The notes under the pieces were generated by a model. That model made no database searches. It saw only the letters and a list, made by a program, of their open reading frames with translations, and was not told where the DNA came from. A stretch of DNA of 64,000 bases. Origin: Neofusicoccum parvum. Its lineage: Eukaryota; Ascomycota; Dothideomycetes; Botryosphaeriales; Botryosphaeriaceae. Positions 33,071-45,150 of the stretch are shown one piece after another. Each line of letters opens with the position of its first letter. The first letter of the stretch is position 1. The stretch spans positions 1,860,001-1,924,000 of the forward strand of contig CP087206.1 of assembly GCA_020912385.1 (NCBI GenBank), written 5' to 3'. The position numbers were made by a program, and so were the translations under genes.

Positions 33071-35193
33071 ATGGTCAGACCGCTGGATCTCTGTATGTCG
33101 ATGGGCCTCAGATCTCCTTCCTCTTCCTCTGCGGCTCCAGGCCCGCGAGTCGCTCCCGCGCGATAACCCGGTTCTGCTCACTGACGCGCTCTCCAGCAAG
33201 CGACTCGCCCGCTGCCCCGGGCCCTCATGCTCCAGCGCCCTCTACTACCAGCCCTACCGCCGCCCGCGCTCCCAAGCGCCCTGCCCAAGCCATAGGCACG
33301 CCCTCGAAGCGCCTGAAGTCGCAGCCTCTCGGCCCGCAAGCCCTCAACGGCCCGCACCCGACCCAGCCGGCCCAGCAAGGCGCCTTGTCGCTGCATCAGC
33401 CCGCCCCCGCCGACCAGAGCAATGCCTTTGCCGTGAACTATACCCAGACGGCCACCTCGGGCCCAGAGAGCTTCGTGTCTCCCTTTGGAGTCGGCTGGAG
33501 CCAGATGGCAGGCGGCTACTACGACAGCAGCTTCGCGGCCCCCATGGCCCAGCAGCCTTTTGCGCCGTCCTACGACCCGCAGTTCGTCACCCAGCAGTCC
33601 CCGATTTACAGCGAGCCATACTCCCCCGCGTCAGATATCAATCCGGAGCTCGTGAAAAACCTGCCTGCTCTGGAGAAGCTGTCCAGCCGGATTCTGGCAA
33701 CCCTCGGTCAGCACTCCTTCCAGGACACGCTGAACGCCGTGAGCAAGGTTGATACACCGGCGGGACAAGAGTACGCCTCGCTCAAGAACCTCTTCGAGAA
33801 TCACTTCAAGCAGTACAGCCAAGGCAGCCCTTTCGCCGATGCGAAAGCGCTGCATCTGGATGGTCAACAACACCTGCTCGTCGTGCGCAAGGCCAACTTG
33901 GCAGCCTTCGTGAGCAGCATATTCGGTGGGCAGGAAGTCAGTCTTAATGAGCTGAACGAACAATTTTTGGACATATTCGTGCCGACTGGAGCCAGGTTCC
34001 TGAAATGGCAGGGCGGTTTGTATCTGGAGCTCAAGACGCAGGCTTACATTAGAGAGTTGATGAAGGGCGAGAAGCGGCAGGAAGTCATAGATCGCCTATT
34101 TCCGACAGACCTGGCCGAGAGGATGCTGTCACGGCACCCGGAGATCAAGCAGCTCTCGCCACCCGAGCTGGAATTTGTGAAGTCTGTCGCCCAACGACGG
34201 CAGTACCTTCTTGCTGAGCCCGACTCTTTAGAGGCACGGATCATGCTGCCCAGAAAGTACGGCTGGAACGACTTCCTCAAAGAAGTCAACGGCTGCATTG
34301 GAAAGAACATGGACAGCGCCTCCGCGTCCAGTCGTCAAAACTCCCAGTCCTCGATCTACAGCAACGCCGGCCCTCAAGGTATAAGCCCGGGTGGCTACTA
34401 TTCGGGAATGCAGGATGCAGTCGGCGCAAACTATGATGAGACGATCACCAGAGCAGCTTTGATGGCTCATGCCGCGCTCCACGGGCAACAACCTACCAAT
34501 AGTTCAGAGGCCCAGCCGAATGCCATATCTTTCTATCAAGCTTATCCCCAAGTCGCCCAGCAGCATCAACCCTCGTTTCCTACGAGCAAGGCGCCAAACC
34601 CGCCGAGCCCGATCGCAGTACAGAGCGCGCCGACACAGGTGCTGTACGACCGTGCGCGTTCGGCCTCCACGGTTCGTGCACCGCCGAACTCGCGGAAGCC
34701 CGGAGCGGCGAATCAACGAAGGCCATGGAGTATCGAAGAGGAGCGCGCTCTCATGGACGGTCTCGATCGCGTCAAAGGTCCTCACTGGAGTCAGATCCTC
34801 GCACTGTACGGCCCTGGCGGCACGATTTCCGAAATCCTCAAGGACCGCAACCAGGTGCAGCTGAAAGACAAGGCCAGGAACCTCAAGCTTTTCTTCCTGA
34901 AGAGCGGAGTCGAGGTGCCTGTGTACTTACAGGGTGTGACGGGTGACTTGAAGACACGGGCTCCGGCTCAAGCGGCGAAGCAAGAGGCGTTGGCGAAGCA
35001 GCGGAAAGAAGAGCAGGAGGTCAAGATGAGAGAGCAACGGGCGCAAATGGACGCTGCGGCTGTGTTGGCGGCTGGGAGGTGGCCTGGCGCTGGGGAGTCG
35101 TTTCCTCAGATGGGATTCTCCGCTCCACAAAGTCACCAGGCCATCGACCCTTCGCTTCGAACAAGCGAGGGATCTAACGTCCAGGAGCTGTGA
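33071..35193 (+). CDS. TBF1: Telomere/TTAGGG-binding factor Tbf1 (TRFH + Myb)
   Basis: Two exons, 33071-33092 and 33197-35193; 672 aa. The second exon's frame is open to the left but has no ATG before 33508. A 22-nt first exon MVRPLDLS, with donor GTATGT and acceptor CTCCAG, restores phase and supplies a start. The N-terminus is Ala/Pro-rich. The TRF-homology dimerisation domain covers about residues 155-380 (LEKLSSRILATLGQHSFQD; FLKWQGGLYLELKTQAYI; FPTDLAERMLSRHPEIK). A Myb/telobox domain lies at about 515-580 (RRPWSIEEERALMDGLDRV; QLKDKARNLKLFF, the telobox VxDKxRN core with Leu for Val). It binds TTAGGG-type repeats at telomeres, subtelomeres and promoters. A charged coiled coil (EALAKQRKEEQEVKMREQR) is near the end. 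Confidence 0.85.
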
Positions 35194-35838
35194 AGATTGA
35201 GTTTGGCGTTGGGTTTCAGTATGGGCGAGTGAATTGGTCCTTTATTTCCTTTGTATGTAGAGCGATCTTGGGCTGAGGACGGCAGCACTGGTGTGGTGGA
35301 TGGTAATGGTACCTTCGTTTGACGGACAGGAGGAAAAGTTATCAGGTTCACTTGCGCTGAATAATGGAATGGCCAAAAGACGTTTGCCCAGGTCGGGCAG
35401 CTTGCAAGAAACGACAGTATGATACCCGAAATATGAATAGATTAGGTAGCGATCTCGTACTGTAGTAATGGCTAGCTGCGCGCTGGGAGGGAGAGATATG
35501 GAGAGTTATGTGGTGAAGGCGCTCTGCCAGCTGAACGAACGGACAGCTCCCTTGTTATGCGTTGCCACTATCTCGCCATAGCCGCTAAATGTGATGCACC
35601 AGGGAGAAGCATGCGGGCGTTTGAAGCACTGCCGCGCGGCTGTCATTGGCTGGGCGGCGTCCCAGGCAATCAACGTCAGCGGAGGCGGCTGTCTCCGCAC
35701 GGCTTGGCACAGGCGATTAGATACAACAGTACATTCGCGACACACCATTCCTGCATAACCACGGTGACACCCTCGCAGCCCCCCACGCGCGTCAGGTGCC
35801 GCTCGTAATCCCAACCCTGACAAATCACACGCTGCGAC
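35194..35838. other. Intergenic, TBF1 3' flank and TAF10 promoter
   Basis: 645 bp with no supported gene. The last 100 bp is C/A-rich (AACCACGGTGACACC), typical of a 5' leader. Confidence 0.45.
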
Positions 35839-36728
35839 ATGTCGTCCGACCCCAGCGCCAGCGCCCAACCCGGCGAATCCAGCAGCAACGCCCTGCTGCC
35901 CACCACCGAGGTCAAGGAGGAGGAGCTGGACACCTCCATCAGCGCCGCCATCACCACCCAACCCACCGACACACAGCCCGACGCCATGAACCTCGACGGC
36001 GCAAACGACATGGACGGCAACGCGCCCTCTGGCCCCCCCGCCGCTGACGGCATCATGGGCGCTGGCGCGCCGCCCACGAGCGAGCTGCGCATCCCGACCA
36101 AGAAGGACGCCAGCCTGCGCGAGTTCCTGAGCAAGATGGACGACTACGCACCCATCGTACGTGCCACCCACCCCACACACCCCTCTCAACACAGCGCGCA
36201 ACGACTCCGTCGTTTCTCCCGCGCCGCAGCAGCGCGACGCCGCAGCCACCAACACCACCCCTCCCTCTAACGCGCCTTCCTCCCCCGCAGATCCCCGACG
36301 CCGTCACGAACTACTACCTCACGCTGGCGGGGCTCCCGCCGCCGCCGGCCACGCCGCCGCACCTGGCGCGCCTGCTGGCGCTGGCGACGCAGAAGTTCAT
36401 CGCCGACATCGCCGCCGACGCGTACCAGTACAGCCGCATCCGCAGCTCCAACACCACCTCCAACAACCCCATGGGCGGCCTGGGCGGCGCCGCCGGCTTC
36501 GGCATGATGGGCGCGCCGGGAGCGGCGGGCGCCGCGGGCGGTGCCGCCGGCGGAGGCGACAAGGGCGGCCAGCAGGGCAAGGGGCTGAATCTGGGGGTGC
36601 AGAGGCCTGGGTATGGCGGTGGGGGCCAGGGCGGCAGTCAGGGGAGGACGGTGCTGACGATGGAGGATCTGGGCATGGCGGTGGGCGAGTACGGCGTTAA
36701 TGTTAAGAGGGGAGAGTTTTATCGGTGA
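35839..36728 (+). CDS. TAF10: TFIID/SAGA subunit TAF10
   Basis: Two exons, 35839-36156 and 36291-36728; 251 aa. TAF10 is a histone-fold subunit shared by TFIID and SAGA and acts in polymerase II promoter recognition. Residues 1-90 are acidic and low-complexity. The histone fold starts [14 protein letters not shown], is cut there by the 134-nt intron, and continues [40 protein letters not shown] (written in pieces: [42 protein letters not shown]). A Gly/Ala-rich insert of about 70 residues precedes the conserved end [20 protein letters not shown]. The insert lengthens the last loop relative to yeast. Confidence in identity is high; the Gly-rich loop length may vary by strain. Confidence 0.95.
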
Positions 36729-37047
36729 AGGGGGTGGTGGTTTGACGGTCTCTTCATCGCTTCGTTTGGGATACGGGTTTGGGGGGGATGATAAACGGTT
36801 TATGGGCATCAGGCATGGCTCATGGAGTTAGGGCGCTTCAAGAGCGGGAGCATTGCGGTCACCACATAACAGGGAGGCGAGCAAGCCTGATCAGACTGCG
36901 CAGAAGAAATTGGGAGCATCCATGATACAGGCAAGGTAATACATGAAAACGCTGCGTGATGCAAGCGCGGTGAATTGATAACGCCACCCATATGTTGAAG
37001 AAACCCAAACATACAACGCCCACGGGGGAATCTCGAAAGCTTCTTTT
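36729..37047. other. Short convergent intergenic region
   Basis: 319 bp between the stops of TAF10 and mitochondrial uS19. Nothing recognisable beyond 3' flanks. Confidence 0.5.
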
Positions 37048-37690
37048 CTATTTGTTCTTAGTTTGCTTGTACGCGAACCTCTTCCTCGTCCTGTTTGAAA
37101 CCCAATCGTTAGCGACAATTCTCGAAGACCTTGTAACAGCGCTTGCTCTCAGCATGTCATCTGTGATGGGCACAATACTCCCTCTCCAATCGGCCATCAC
37201 GCGACTCTTGTTACAATTTCATCCAGCCACGGAGCATGTCCATATATCCCGTAAATAGACTTTTGGGAGTACTCACGCCGCAAACTCGCCCAGCTTATAC
37301 CCGACCATGTCCTCGGTAATGGTCACTTCATTGTAGTTCTTGCCGTTGTGAATCATGAACTTGAGTCCCACGAAGTTGGGCAGGATGACGGCGGACCGCG
37401 CTTGCGTCTTGATCGGCGGGATGCGCTCGCCGGCTTTAGGACGGACGATGGGGAGGCTGTGTCGCCGAATGAGTACATGGACATTGGTGCGAAGAGAAAC
37501 CGGTAGGGCTCAGGAGCTGGGCGCGATCGCGATCGTATGGGTGGGATGAGATGCGGTTGAGTGGTGGACTTACGGCACGATGTGAGGGCCTGCGGCGAGG
37601 CGATTAGCAAGGCATTGAGGTGAGCAAGGTGAGGGGAGCAGACGAACCTTTCCAGACCGAGCGCGCGCATAGCACCCGCGTTGGCAGCAT
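37048..37690 (-). CDS. RSM19: Mitochondrial small-subunit ribosomal protein uS19m
   Basis: Four exons: 37648-37690, 37574-37589 (16 nt), 37277-37456, 37048-37090; 93 aa. It is a component of the mitochondrial 37S subunit head. The protein opens with a short basic segment [15 protein letters not shown], then GPHIVPLPIVR from the micro-exon junctions. The conserved uS19 core follows: [49 protein letters not shown], and a Lys-rich end. Introns of 58, 117 and 186 nt break a 282-nt coding sequence, so no single frame shows the gene; phase and family length support the joins. It shares a 445-bp promoter with MRE11. Confidence 0.93.
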
Positions 37691-38135
37691 AGTTGACTTG
37701 GGTGGCTGATGCGGAGCGGGGAGCGGAGGTGTGCGCGATGCGGCGGAGTTGGGGAAAGTTCGATGTTTGCTCGACGCTGCGTTGCGGGCCAAGACCCGAA
37801 GAGCCGCGGCGATGTCATGCACGAGCGCCCGCCGATCACTGAGCTACAGCCTACACCAGGCAGCACACCGCGCGACTGGACGCGTCTTCTTGAGTGTGAG
37901 CGCGTCGCGTGCCATGGACTGAGGTTCTCCTGTGCTGAATTTCTCTCACGTCGGTCGCTGGTCCCGAGAAAGCATCCCAGCTGCGACTACGCCTTTCACG
38001 CCTGCAGGTAGCTTCAGCATTCCACCACCCGCATCGACAAACACACTCTGCCGCCACGATGCCTGCCTCAGAACGTGGTTTGTCTCTTGCTCCTCTGCCC
38101 TCCTCGTTCCTGCCCTCTGTCCTCACCGTGCTGCG
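37691..38135. promoter_or_regulatory. Divergent promoter, uS19m / MRE11
   Basis: 445 bp between opposite starts. It includes an ATG at 38059 out of frame with MRE11, opening a 95-codon frame that overlaps the MRE11 start and ends at 38346. Confidence 0.45.
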
Positions 38136-40490
38136 ATGCCGTCCTCCACTTCTTCCGAGGAGAAACCTTTCGAGAAGAAGCATTCCAAGAAAAAGCCGCC
38201 TAACTCTGAACTGGTCGCAGGCCTCGACAATCCAAACGACCCGGACACGATCCGCATCCTGGTCGCAACGGACAGCCATGTCGGCTACAATGAGCGCGAC
38301 TACATCCGCGGCGACGACAGCTGGAAGACATTTCACGAGGTCATGACGTTGGCGAAGGAGCACGATGTCGATATGGTGCTGCATGGTGGCGATTTGTTCC
38401 ACGATAACAAGCCGAGTCGGAAAAGCATGTACCAGGTCATGCGGAGCCTGAGGATGAACTGCTTTGGCGATAAGCCGTGCCAGCTCGAAATGCTAAGTGA
38501 TGCGAGTGAAAACTTCCAGGGCGCGTTCAACCATGTTAACTACGAGGACCCGGACATCAATGTCGCAATTCCAGTCTTCACGATTCACGGGAACCATGAT
38601 GATCCATCGGGAGAGGGCCATTACTCGGCAATGGATCTGCTCCAGGTCTCCGGTCTCGTCAACTATTATGGACGCACGCCCGAATCCGACAATATCCAAA
38701 TTAAACCTGTTCTCTTGCAAAAAGGCCACACCAAGCTGGCACTGTTCGGTATGAGCAACGTTCGTGATGAGCGCCTGTTCCGAACCTTTAGGGACGGCAA
38801 TGTCAAGTTCTTTAGGCCTTCCGTACAGCAGAACGATTGGTTCAACCTCATGAGTGTTCATCAGAACCACCACGCGTACTCCGAGTCTGGTTATCTCCCC
38901 GAGAGTTTCCTCCCGGACTTCCTGGATCTGGTGGTCTGGGGTCATGAGCATGAATGCTTAATTGAGCCTCGCGAGAACGTCGATATGGGCTTCCATGTCA
39001 TGCAGCCCGGCTCATCTGTTGCAACTTCACTGATGCCGGGAGAGGCAGTGTCGAAGCACGTCGCTATCCTTAGTGTCAATACCAAGGATAGCAAGAAGTT
39101 TGAGGTGACACCAATCAGACTGAAGACCGTGAGGCCGTTCGTTATGAAGGAGATCGTCCTCTCGGAGGAGAAAGCCTTGAAGGGAGTTGCTAAGAAGGAA
39201 GCCAATCGCACTATCATCACCCGCCACATGGTTGGTATCGTCGAGAGCCTTATCAAGCAAGCGCAGAAAGAATGGATGGATGCTCAGGATCCGCCTGAAG
39301 ACGATGAGCCACTCGAGCCTCCACTCCCGTTGATCCGCCTCCGTGTTGAATATACAGCACCTGACGGCGGTCAGTTCGACTGCGAGAATCCTCAACGCTT
39401 CTCGAACCGATTCATGGGAAGAGTTGCCAACGTCAATGACGTTGTACAGTTCTATCGCAAGAAGAAGTCTGCTACTAGGACAAAAAAGGAAGTGCTTACG
39501 CTGCCGGACGTGGCTCAGCTGAACCTCGACACCGTGAAGGTCGAAAAGCTCGTCCGCGAATTTCTTGCGGCACAGACTCTTACCATCCTTCCGGCCAACT
39601 CCTTTGGTGATGCCGTCAGTCAGTTTATTGACAAGGATGACAACAAGGCGATGGAAGTTTTCGTCAACGAGGCCTTATCTGACCAGATGCAACATCTCCT
39701 CCACGTAAATGACATGGATGAAGATCAGCTGGCGGTTGCTATGGAAGAATATCGTTCCAAACTCGAGGACATGTTTGCCGCTGGCCAGAAGAAAACCAAA
39801 ACCAGCCGAAAGCTTAAGCCAAAGCCCGATAATTGGGACAGCGATATGGATGGCGACTGGGCTGATCAACCAGGAGCTATTGACCATGACGATGACATGG
39901 ATGAGGATGGTGGCAGTTCAAGGCTGGGTTCTGTTCCGCCCACGACATCTACACGCGGCAGAGGACGTGGTCGCGGAGGCCGTGCAACTGTAGCCACATC
40001 CCGTGCCACAACCAAGAAAGCCCCAGCGAAGGCTACTACCACGAGTAGCCGCGGCAAGAAGCGTGTTGTCGAGGAAGAAGAGGACGAGGATGAAGATGAG
40101 GATGACGACGTTATCATGATTGATGACGACGACGATGATGACGAAGATGAGTCGGATGCGGAAGACTTGTTCACGAAGCCGGCACCGCCCAAGAAGACCA
40201 CAGCAAGGCAAAAGGCGGCGGCTAGCAAGACAACCAACACGGCGGCGCGGTCGCAACGTGCCTCTAGTCCAGCTGTTAAGAAGACACCAGCCAAGAAGAC
40301 GCCAGCACCGAAGCCGGCAGCAAGGCAATCGAAGTTGAACTTCTCTCAGACGGCTGAAAGTTTGCCTAGCCAGACCGGAAGAGGTGCGCCGCCGAGGAGG
40401 AAGCCACCGAGCGATGACGAGATCTCGGATGATGACGATGCATTCGAGCCGCCTGCACCTACGGCCAGGTCGACGAGGAGCAGGAGATAG
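38136..40490 (+). CDS. MRE11: Double-strand break repair nuclease Mre11
   Basis: One uninterrupted exon; 784 aa from the ATG at 38136 (MPSSTSSEEKP). Mre11 is the nuclease of the Mre11-Rad50-Nbs1/Xrs2 complex, which resects DNA ends and maintains telomeres. All phosphoesterase motifs are intact: ATDSHVGYNERD, HGGDLFHDNKPS, TIHGNHDDPSG, SVHQNHHAY and VWGHEHEC. The capping domain follows (IRLKTVRPFVMKEI; QFDCENPQRFSNRFMGRVAN). The C-terminal 170 residues have an RG-rich stretch (STRGRGRGRGGR), a long Asp/Glu run encoded at about 40070-40165, and Lys/Pro-rich sequence. The frame remains open upstream to 37932 but without conserved character. An overlapping upstream frame may dampen translation. 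It is intronless, unlike most of its neighbours. Confidence 0.97.
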   Translation: MPSSTSSEEKPFEKKHSKKKPPNSELVAGLDNPNDPDTIRILVATDSHVGYNERDYIRGDDSWKTFHEVMTLAKEHDVDMVLHGGDLFHDNKPSRKSMYQVMRSLRMNCFGDKPCQLEMLSDASENFQGAFNHVNYEDPDINVAIPVFTIHGNHDDPSGEGHYSAMDLLQVSGLVNYYGRTPESDNIQIKPVLLQKGHTKLALFGMSNVRDERLFRTFRDGNVKFFRPSVQQNDWFNLMSVHQNHHAYSESGYLPESFLPDFLDLVVWGHEHECLIEPRENVDMGFHVMQPGSSVATSLMPGEAVSKHVAILSVNTKDSKKFEVTPIRLKTVRPFVMKEIVLSEEKALKGVAKKEANRTIITRHMVGIVESLIKQAQKEWMDAQDPPEDDEPLEPPLPLIRLRVEYTAPDGGQFDCENPQRFSNRFMGRVANVNDVVQFYRKKKSATRTKKEVLTLPDVAQLNLDTVKVEKLVREFLAAQTLTILPANSFGDAVSQFIDKDDNKAMEVFVNEALSDQMQHLLHVNDMDEDQLAVAMEEYRSKLEDMFAAGQKKTKTSRKLKPKPDNWDSDMDGDWADQPGAIDHDDDMDEDGGSSRLGSVPPTTSTRGRGRGRGGRATVATSRATTKKAPAKATTTSSRGKKRVVEEEEDEDEDEDDDVIMIDDDDDDDEDESDAEDLFTKPAPPKKTTARQKAAASKTTNTAARSQRASSPAVKKTPAKKTPAPKPAARQSKLNFSQTAESLPSQTGRGAPPRRKPPSDDEISDDDDAFEPPAPTARSTRSRR

Positions 40491-41731
40491 ATGGTGGTCG
40501 ATGGGGCTCAAAGTTGACTGAGAAGTTTGCACTGGCTGGCGATTATAGCATTGCTGCATAGCGAATGGGGCATGGAGTTTATCTGGGGAAGGAATCAACT
40601 TTGCTAGTATTTTACTGATGGGGAAGCATTGCTCGGTCAAAGGGGAAGGAAATGACAGCGCGGCTAGCTACCTGGGTCATAAGCATATCTCGTAACATGG
40701 AAATGGCAACAGATCTGATCTCAGCCGGCCCGCGCCGATCTTGGACCAGTCCCTGGGGCCATGTCCCAAAATGGAAAGAATCGTGAGCGGGTGAGGCGAA
40801 CACCTTTATTAGGCTACGTCAGCTGGAATCTCAGGCAAGTGTTTTGGTCGCAATACGCTTCACGATTCAGATGCAGACGCAAGGTAGGTCTTGCCCGTCT
40901 TTCTTTGCGTGTTGCGTAACTTCAGGTTTGCGCGTGGCGACGAAGGCATCATTCCCGCGCGAACCAGTCGGGGGGATACCGCACAACTTTTTTTCTACAT
41001 GAAGACTGTTTAGAATTCAAAGTCAAAATCCCGTTGCCCCTTATACCCGAGATCCTTCCGTAGGGATAGGCTTGGCTTTCGCTGACGGTGGGCCGATGCC
41101 GCGGGAGGTTGTTGTTGTGGTCGTGACTTCCAATTCCCAACTTCCCACCCAAGACGTCCTGACGTAAACACCGCCGCCGAGCCCCAACGGCGATCCCATC
41201 CGGTGTGCTTGATCCCAATGTCTCTTTCCTCCCCGCACCCGTCTGAGTCGCGTCTACCATCGTGAGCCACGACTTCCTCCATTGCTAGTCCCGGCCGTCG
41301 ACGGACCAGAAGGTGCATCTGCGCCTCATAACAGCCTTCTTCATTACGGCCTGGGTCCGTTCCCAACTTTCTCCATCCATCACTGTCTTGCTTCGTCCGC
41401 CAGCACGGCTTGCTGTCTGTCTCTCATTCCACTATCGGCACGCTTGCTGCACGCTTGGATACCGCAGCTCTCTTGTTTGCACCACGCCATCCACTTGCTT
41501 TACTGTTGATTGATACTCTCTCTCACGCCGCAGATTCTCGAACGCGAGTGAGGTGAGCAGTCCTCAAGCTTGCCGAAGTTGGAGAAGGGACTCTGACTAT
41601 CCCCAGATCAGCCGCCGAGCTCTGTGCTGCCGCCTCATCTCAGCTCCCGCTGCCCACCGCCCAAGTGCGGACTCCATTGTGACCGCCGCCGATACCGTCC
41701 TGGTCGACACAAGACCAGAGGCAGCTTTGGC
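40491..41731. other. Intergenic and probable long 5' UTR
   Basis: 1.2 kb without a supported gene. About 41,280-41,560 is CT-rich on the plus strand, in line with a transcription start and long leader for the following gene. Confidence 0.4.
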
Positions 41732-44700
41732 ATGTCAGTCAAGAAGAAGGTCGAGGAGCTTCTCGCTCTGCGAGACTCGGTTTCGGAGTCTGCGGTATCG
41801 ATCGAGAAGTTTGCGGATGAAGAGGCCGTTCGAGGTAAGTCATCTCACCACTTCACTCACGGAGAACATTCTGCACCCGGTCGCCTTCACGCGGAGAGGC
41901 CACCCTTCTTCCAAGATGCCACTTGCCAAGCCACATTCATTCCTTCACCTACATCTCCTTCTGCTCCATTATCCTCAGCCCTTCGTTCATTGAGCCGCCC
42001 TTTCTGCCTGAAAGCTCTACCACTGTGCCTCCCCGACAAAGCATCGCCATGTACACGACGCCGCGCCAACACGCACGTCGCTCGCGTTATCGCGAGAAAT
42101 TTGCCCCTCGTCCAGACGCGTCGCCAACGCCTGCTCCGCGTCGCTTGAGGGAGAGCGGACGGCTGACCTCCACAACTACAGAGCATGTACTCCGTCCTGC
42201 TGCCTCAACATCCAGTATGGGTCTTCGAGCTACTGCATCGGTACCTGTCTTCCGCGGTCGTCTCGACACTGGGCGATCTTCCTCCACCACAGCGAACTCT
42301 TTCTTGGCTGCGCCAACCTCGGGCAATGTGAACGCCGGCGCTCCAACTCATTCCAACGTCTGGAAGAAGCCATCACCGACACCTTCTCTCAAGCGCGACA
42401 AGATTCAAAGGCTCATCAAGGAACATGGCTCCCCTCCGGGACTCCGTGTCACAGCAGGTGGCCGCATTGTGCCGCAGGACATGCCTGGCTTGGGTAGCCC
42501 CCAATATCCGGTCAACAGCAACTCCAAAATGGGAGAATGGAACATGGCAAACGTACAAAGCAATGGCATTCAGCGTGCGACGTCTCAACCGCCATATCTA
42601 CGTCGTAATTCAGACGCTGTCCCCCCACCTGCTTTCGAGCCGATGAGCCGTTCGAACAGCTCGAACACCGCTGTGAACACGACCATCCCGGCTTACGCTC
42701 CTAGCTTCAATCCCGCTTTCATGCCTTTCTTCTTCCCTGCTGCTCCGTATGGCTATCCTCAAGCTCAGCCAAGGCCATTCAGCGTGCCTGCACCAGCTTC
42801 CAACAACACGAACAACACGGCACAAGCGGAGATTGCTGAGCTTAGGAAGATGCTCGAAAAGATCCATATGGAACAGCGAGATCTGGAAAGGGAAATGGTT
42901 ATTCGTGAGAACGCTCTCACTACCGAAGAGCGCCAGAACATGGTCGAACAGAAGGTCCAGATGATCAATGAGTCCGATCGGATCCGGAAGGACATCAAGC
43001 GCATCGAATCTGACGAGCCCTCTGGTCCTGCTTCTTTCGAGCAGCAAAAACCGGCCTTCCCCCAACCGCCTGGTCTTGTCGCTCCTCAATCAGGACCACA
43101 GCCTAGCTTGAACCCTTACATGTTCTCCAATGGCCCCCATGCCTTCGTGCCCTTCGCTCCAGGTGGCCAGTTTCCATCACCCTACATGCTTCCCAGCATT
43201 GTGCCATTCTCTGGATTTACTTCTTTGGATGGTGCATCCTCGACTCCCGGTGGCGAGGGCACCGCGCCCTCAGGAGACAACGCGACCAAGCCTACCAAGG
43301 AATACAAGGACAAACAGGAGATGCAAATCAACCAGGAGAATCCGGAAAATCCGGAGAAGTCGGAGAAGCCTGCTAGCCACGGTCCTCGGCGCTCACATGC
43401 ATTGGAGATCAAGGATCCCAATAAGACGTCGGATCAGAAGATCACAAGCAAAAGATCAGTCTTGGATCCAACAAGCCCGGCATACACACCGCAGAAGAAG
43501 ACAAAGTCGGAAACCAGCCAGGAAGATTCTTCTCTTGTGTTCGTTCCGCCTTCTCCTTCTCCCATCGCATCTCCGCAGCGGAATGCTGCCTTTGCAGCTC
43601 ACTTCCCTTGGCTTTGCTCAGATAGGAAGGATGAGAAAAAGAACGACGGTACTGTCAAGATCAGCCCTGAGCCTTCTGTCAGGTCCTCTGCGCACCGTCC
43701 GAGTGCGTCCAGCATCAACACGGCCGACTTCTTCCCAAACAATCCCCACGAGCACTCGTCGACTAGCTACAACATCAGGAATAACACTCAGAATAGGCAG
43801 ATTACGCCTGATAGGTCGCAGTTTGCTTGGACAAATGTCTTTCAGAGTCCTGATGAGAGTCAAACACACCTCAGAGCTCCTCAAGTATCGCCTGTCGATG
43901 GTGCCTCCCTCAGGAATGACTCCGCCTTGGGCATGCACCAGTCTGAGAATTTGTCTATTCGGAATGCACAGCTTCGTGTCCCGCAGGCAAATTCAAGGCA
44001 AGAAAGTGATAAGATATCTTCTGCTGGTCGTTTGCATGCTCCTGCGCCATCTTTCGTCGGCCAACTTGACTTCAGGAGCAAGTCCGTCACTTTCTTGCTT
44101 GGATTTTCTGCTGGCTTGTCTGGTCAACCAATTCAAGGTACCGAGGAAGTCGATTACATGCAAGGCTGGGCTCAAGGGCTACTTTCTGCCAAGCAGTCCA
44201 ACTCGCGACAGCCCAGTGAGGCCGAGGAAAGCGTGTCTTCAACGTCGGAGGAACACATCCAGCCGCGTCAGAGCAGCTTTCTGCACCCAGAGTCCGTCAT
44301 AAATCGTCTTGACGAAGGAATGCCACGCCCGATGGGGTACATGCAACTTTCCGCGACACCGATGCACAAGGTTTCAACATCGACACTGAAGGCTACTCCG
44401 TCTATTCAAGAACCCCGCCCGTTTACAGCTCACTTCGAGTCCTACGACACCACCAAGAGCATTTCATCCTGTATGGGCATTGGACCGGCAGCTATTCCAA
44501 CCCCCTACAGAACTGTCAGCGGGGAGACGAACAAGACCGTCACCGAGAAGATTGACGCTATGATGAATGCACACCAAGCTCCCATGATGCAACATTCTGG
44601 CAATGAGAGGGACGAGATGAAGCCGTCGGATCGGTCCAACCAGTCTCCTTCCAAGCTTTCTCGGGTCTTTTCTGGTCAGTCGCTACAAGCCCAGGGTCAG

Positions 44701-45150
44701 CAGAAGCTTAACCGCGGCTTCAACCTGAATTGTCTTGGTGACCAACGCGAGCAGGCACGTCACAGCCGCACGTCTTACGACGGCGCCGCGGACGACGAGA
44801 TTGGAGAAACGTCGGGAACGGAGACGACGAACGCGCGTGTTTCACCTTCCAAGGGCTCAGCATTCACAGGGTCTCCCTCCGTGTCGACCGGCTCCCCGAA
44901 GAAGCTGTCAAAGACAGCGGTCAAGAACAAATTCGAGGAGGTCGCCGGCAATGTCGGTGGCGTCGGAAAGGGCAAGAAAAGCCGGAAGCACAAGAAGACT
45001 GACCACGATGAGACTGATGATCCGGCCAAGATGTCGCGTGACGACAAGAAGAATTGGAGGGAGATGTGGAAGAAGCGCTTTGAGGGCATTAGGGATGAAG
45101 AGCAGAGGGAAATCGACCGCTACCGCTCCGAGTATCCACTTCCCCAGTGA
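41732..45150 (+). CDS. Large ascomycete protein of unknown function, coiled coil
   Basis: Predicted exons 41732-41834 and 42182-45150; 1023 aa. Exon 1 encodes MSVKKKVEELLALRDSVSES and continues to EEAVR. Its GTAAGT donor joins in phase to an ACAG acceptor at 42181, giving EHVLRPAAS. The second exon's frame is also open further left to 41923, so a different start is possible, and the 347-nt intron is long for this window. No catalytic domain is recognised. Most of the chain is Ser/Pro/Gln-rich and likely disordered. A coiled coil lies at about residues 235-295 (AELRKMLEKIHMEQRDLERE). The basic, charged C-terminus has KSRKHKKTDHDETDD and KNWREMWKKRFEGIRDEE. It could be a scaffold or polarity-type protein; that is a guess. 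Confidence 0.75.
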
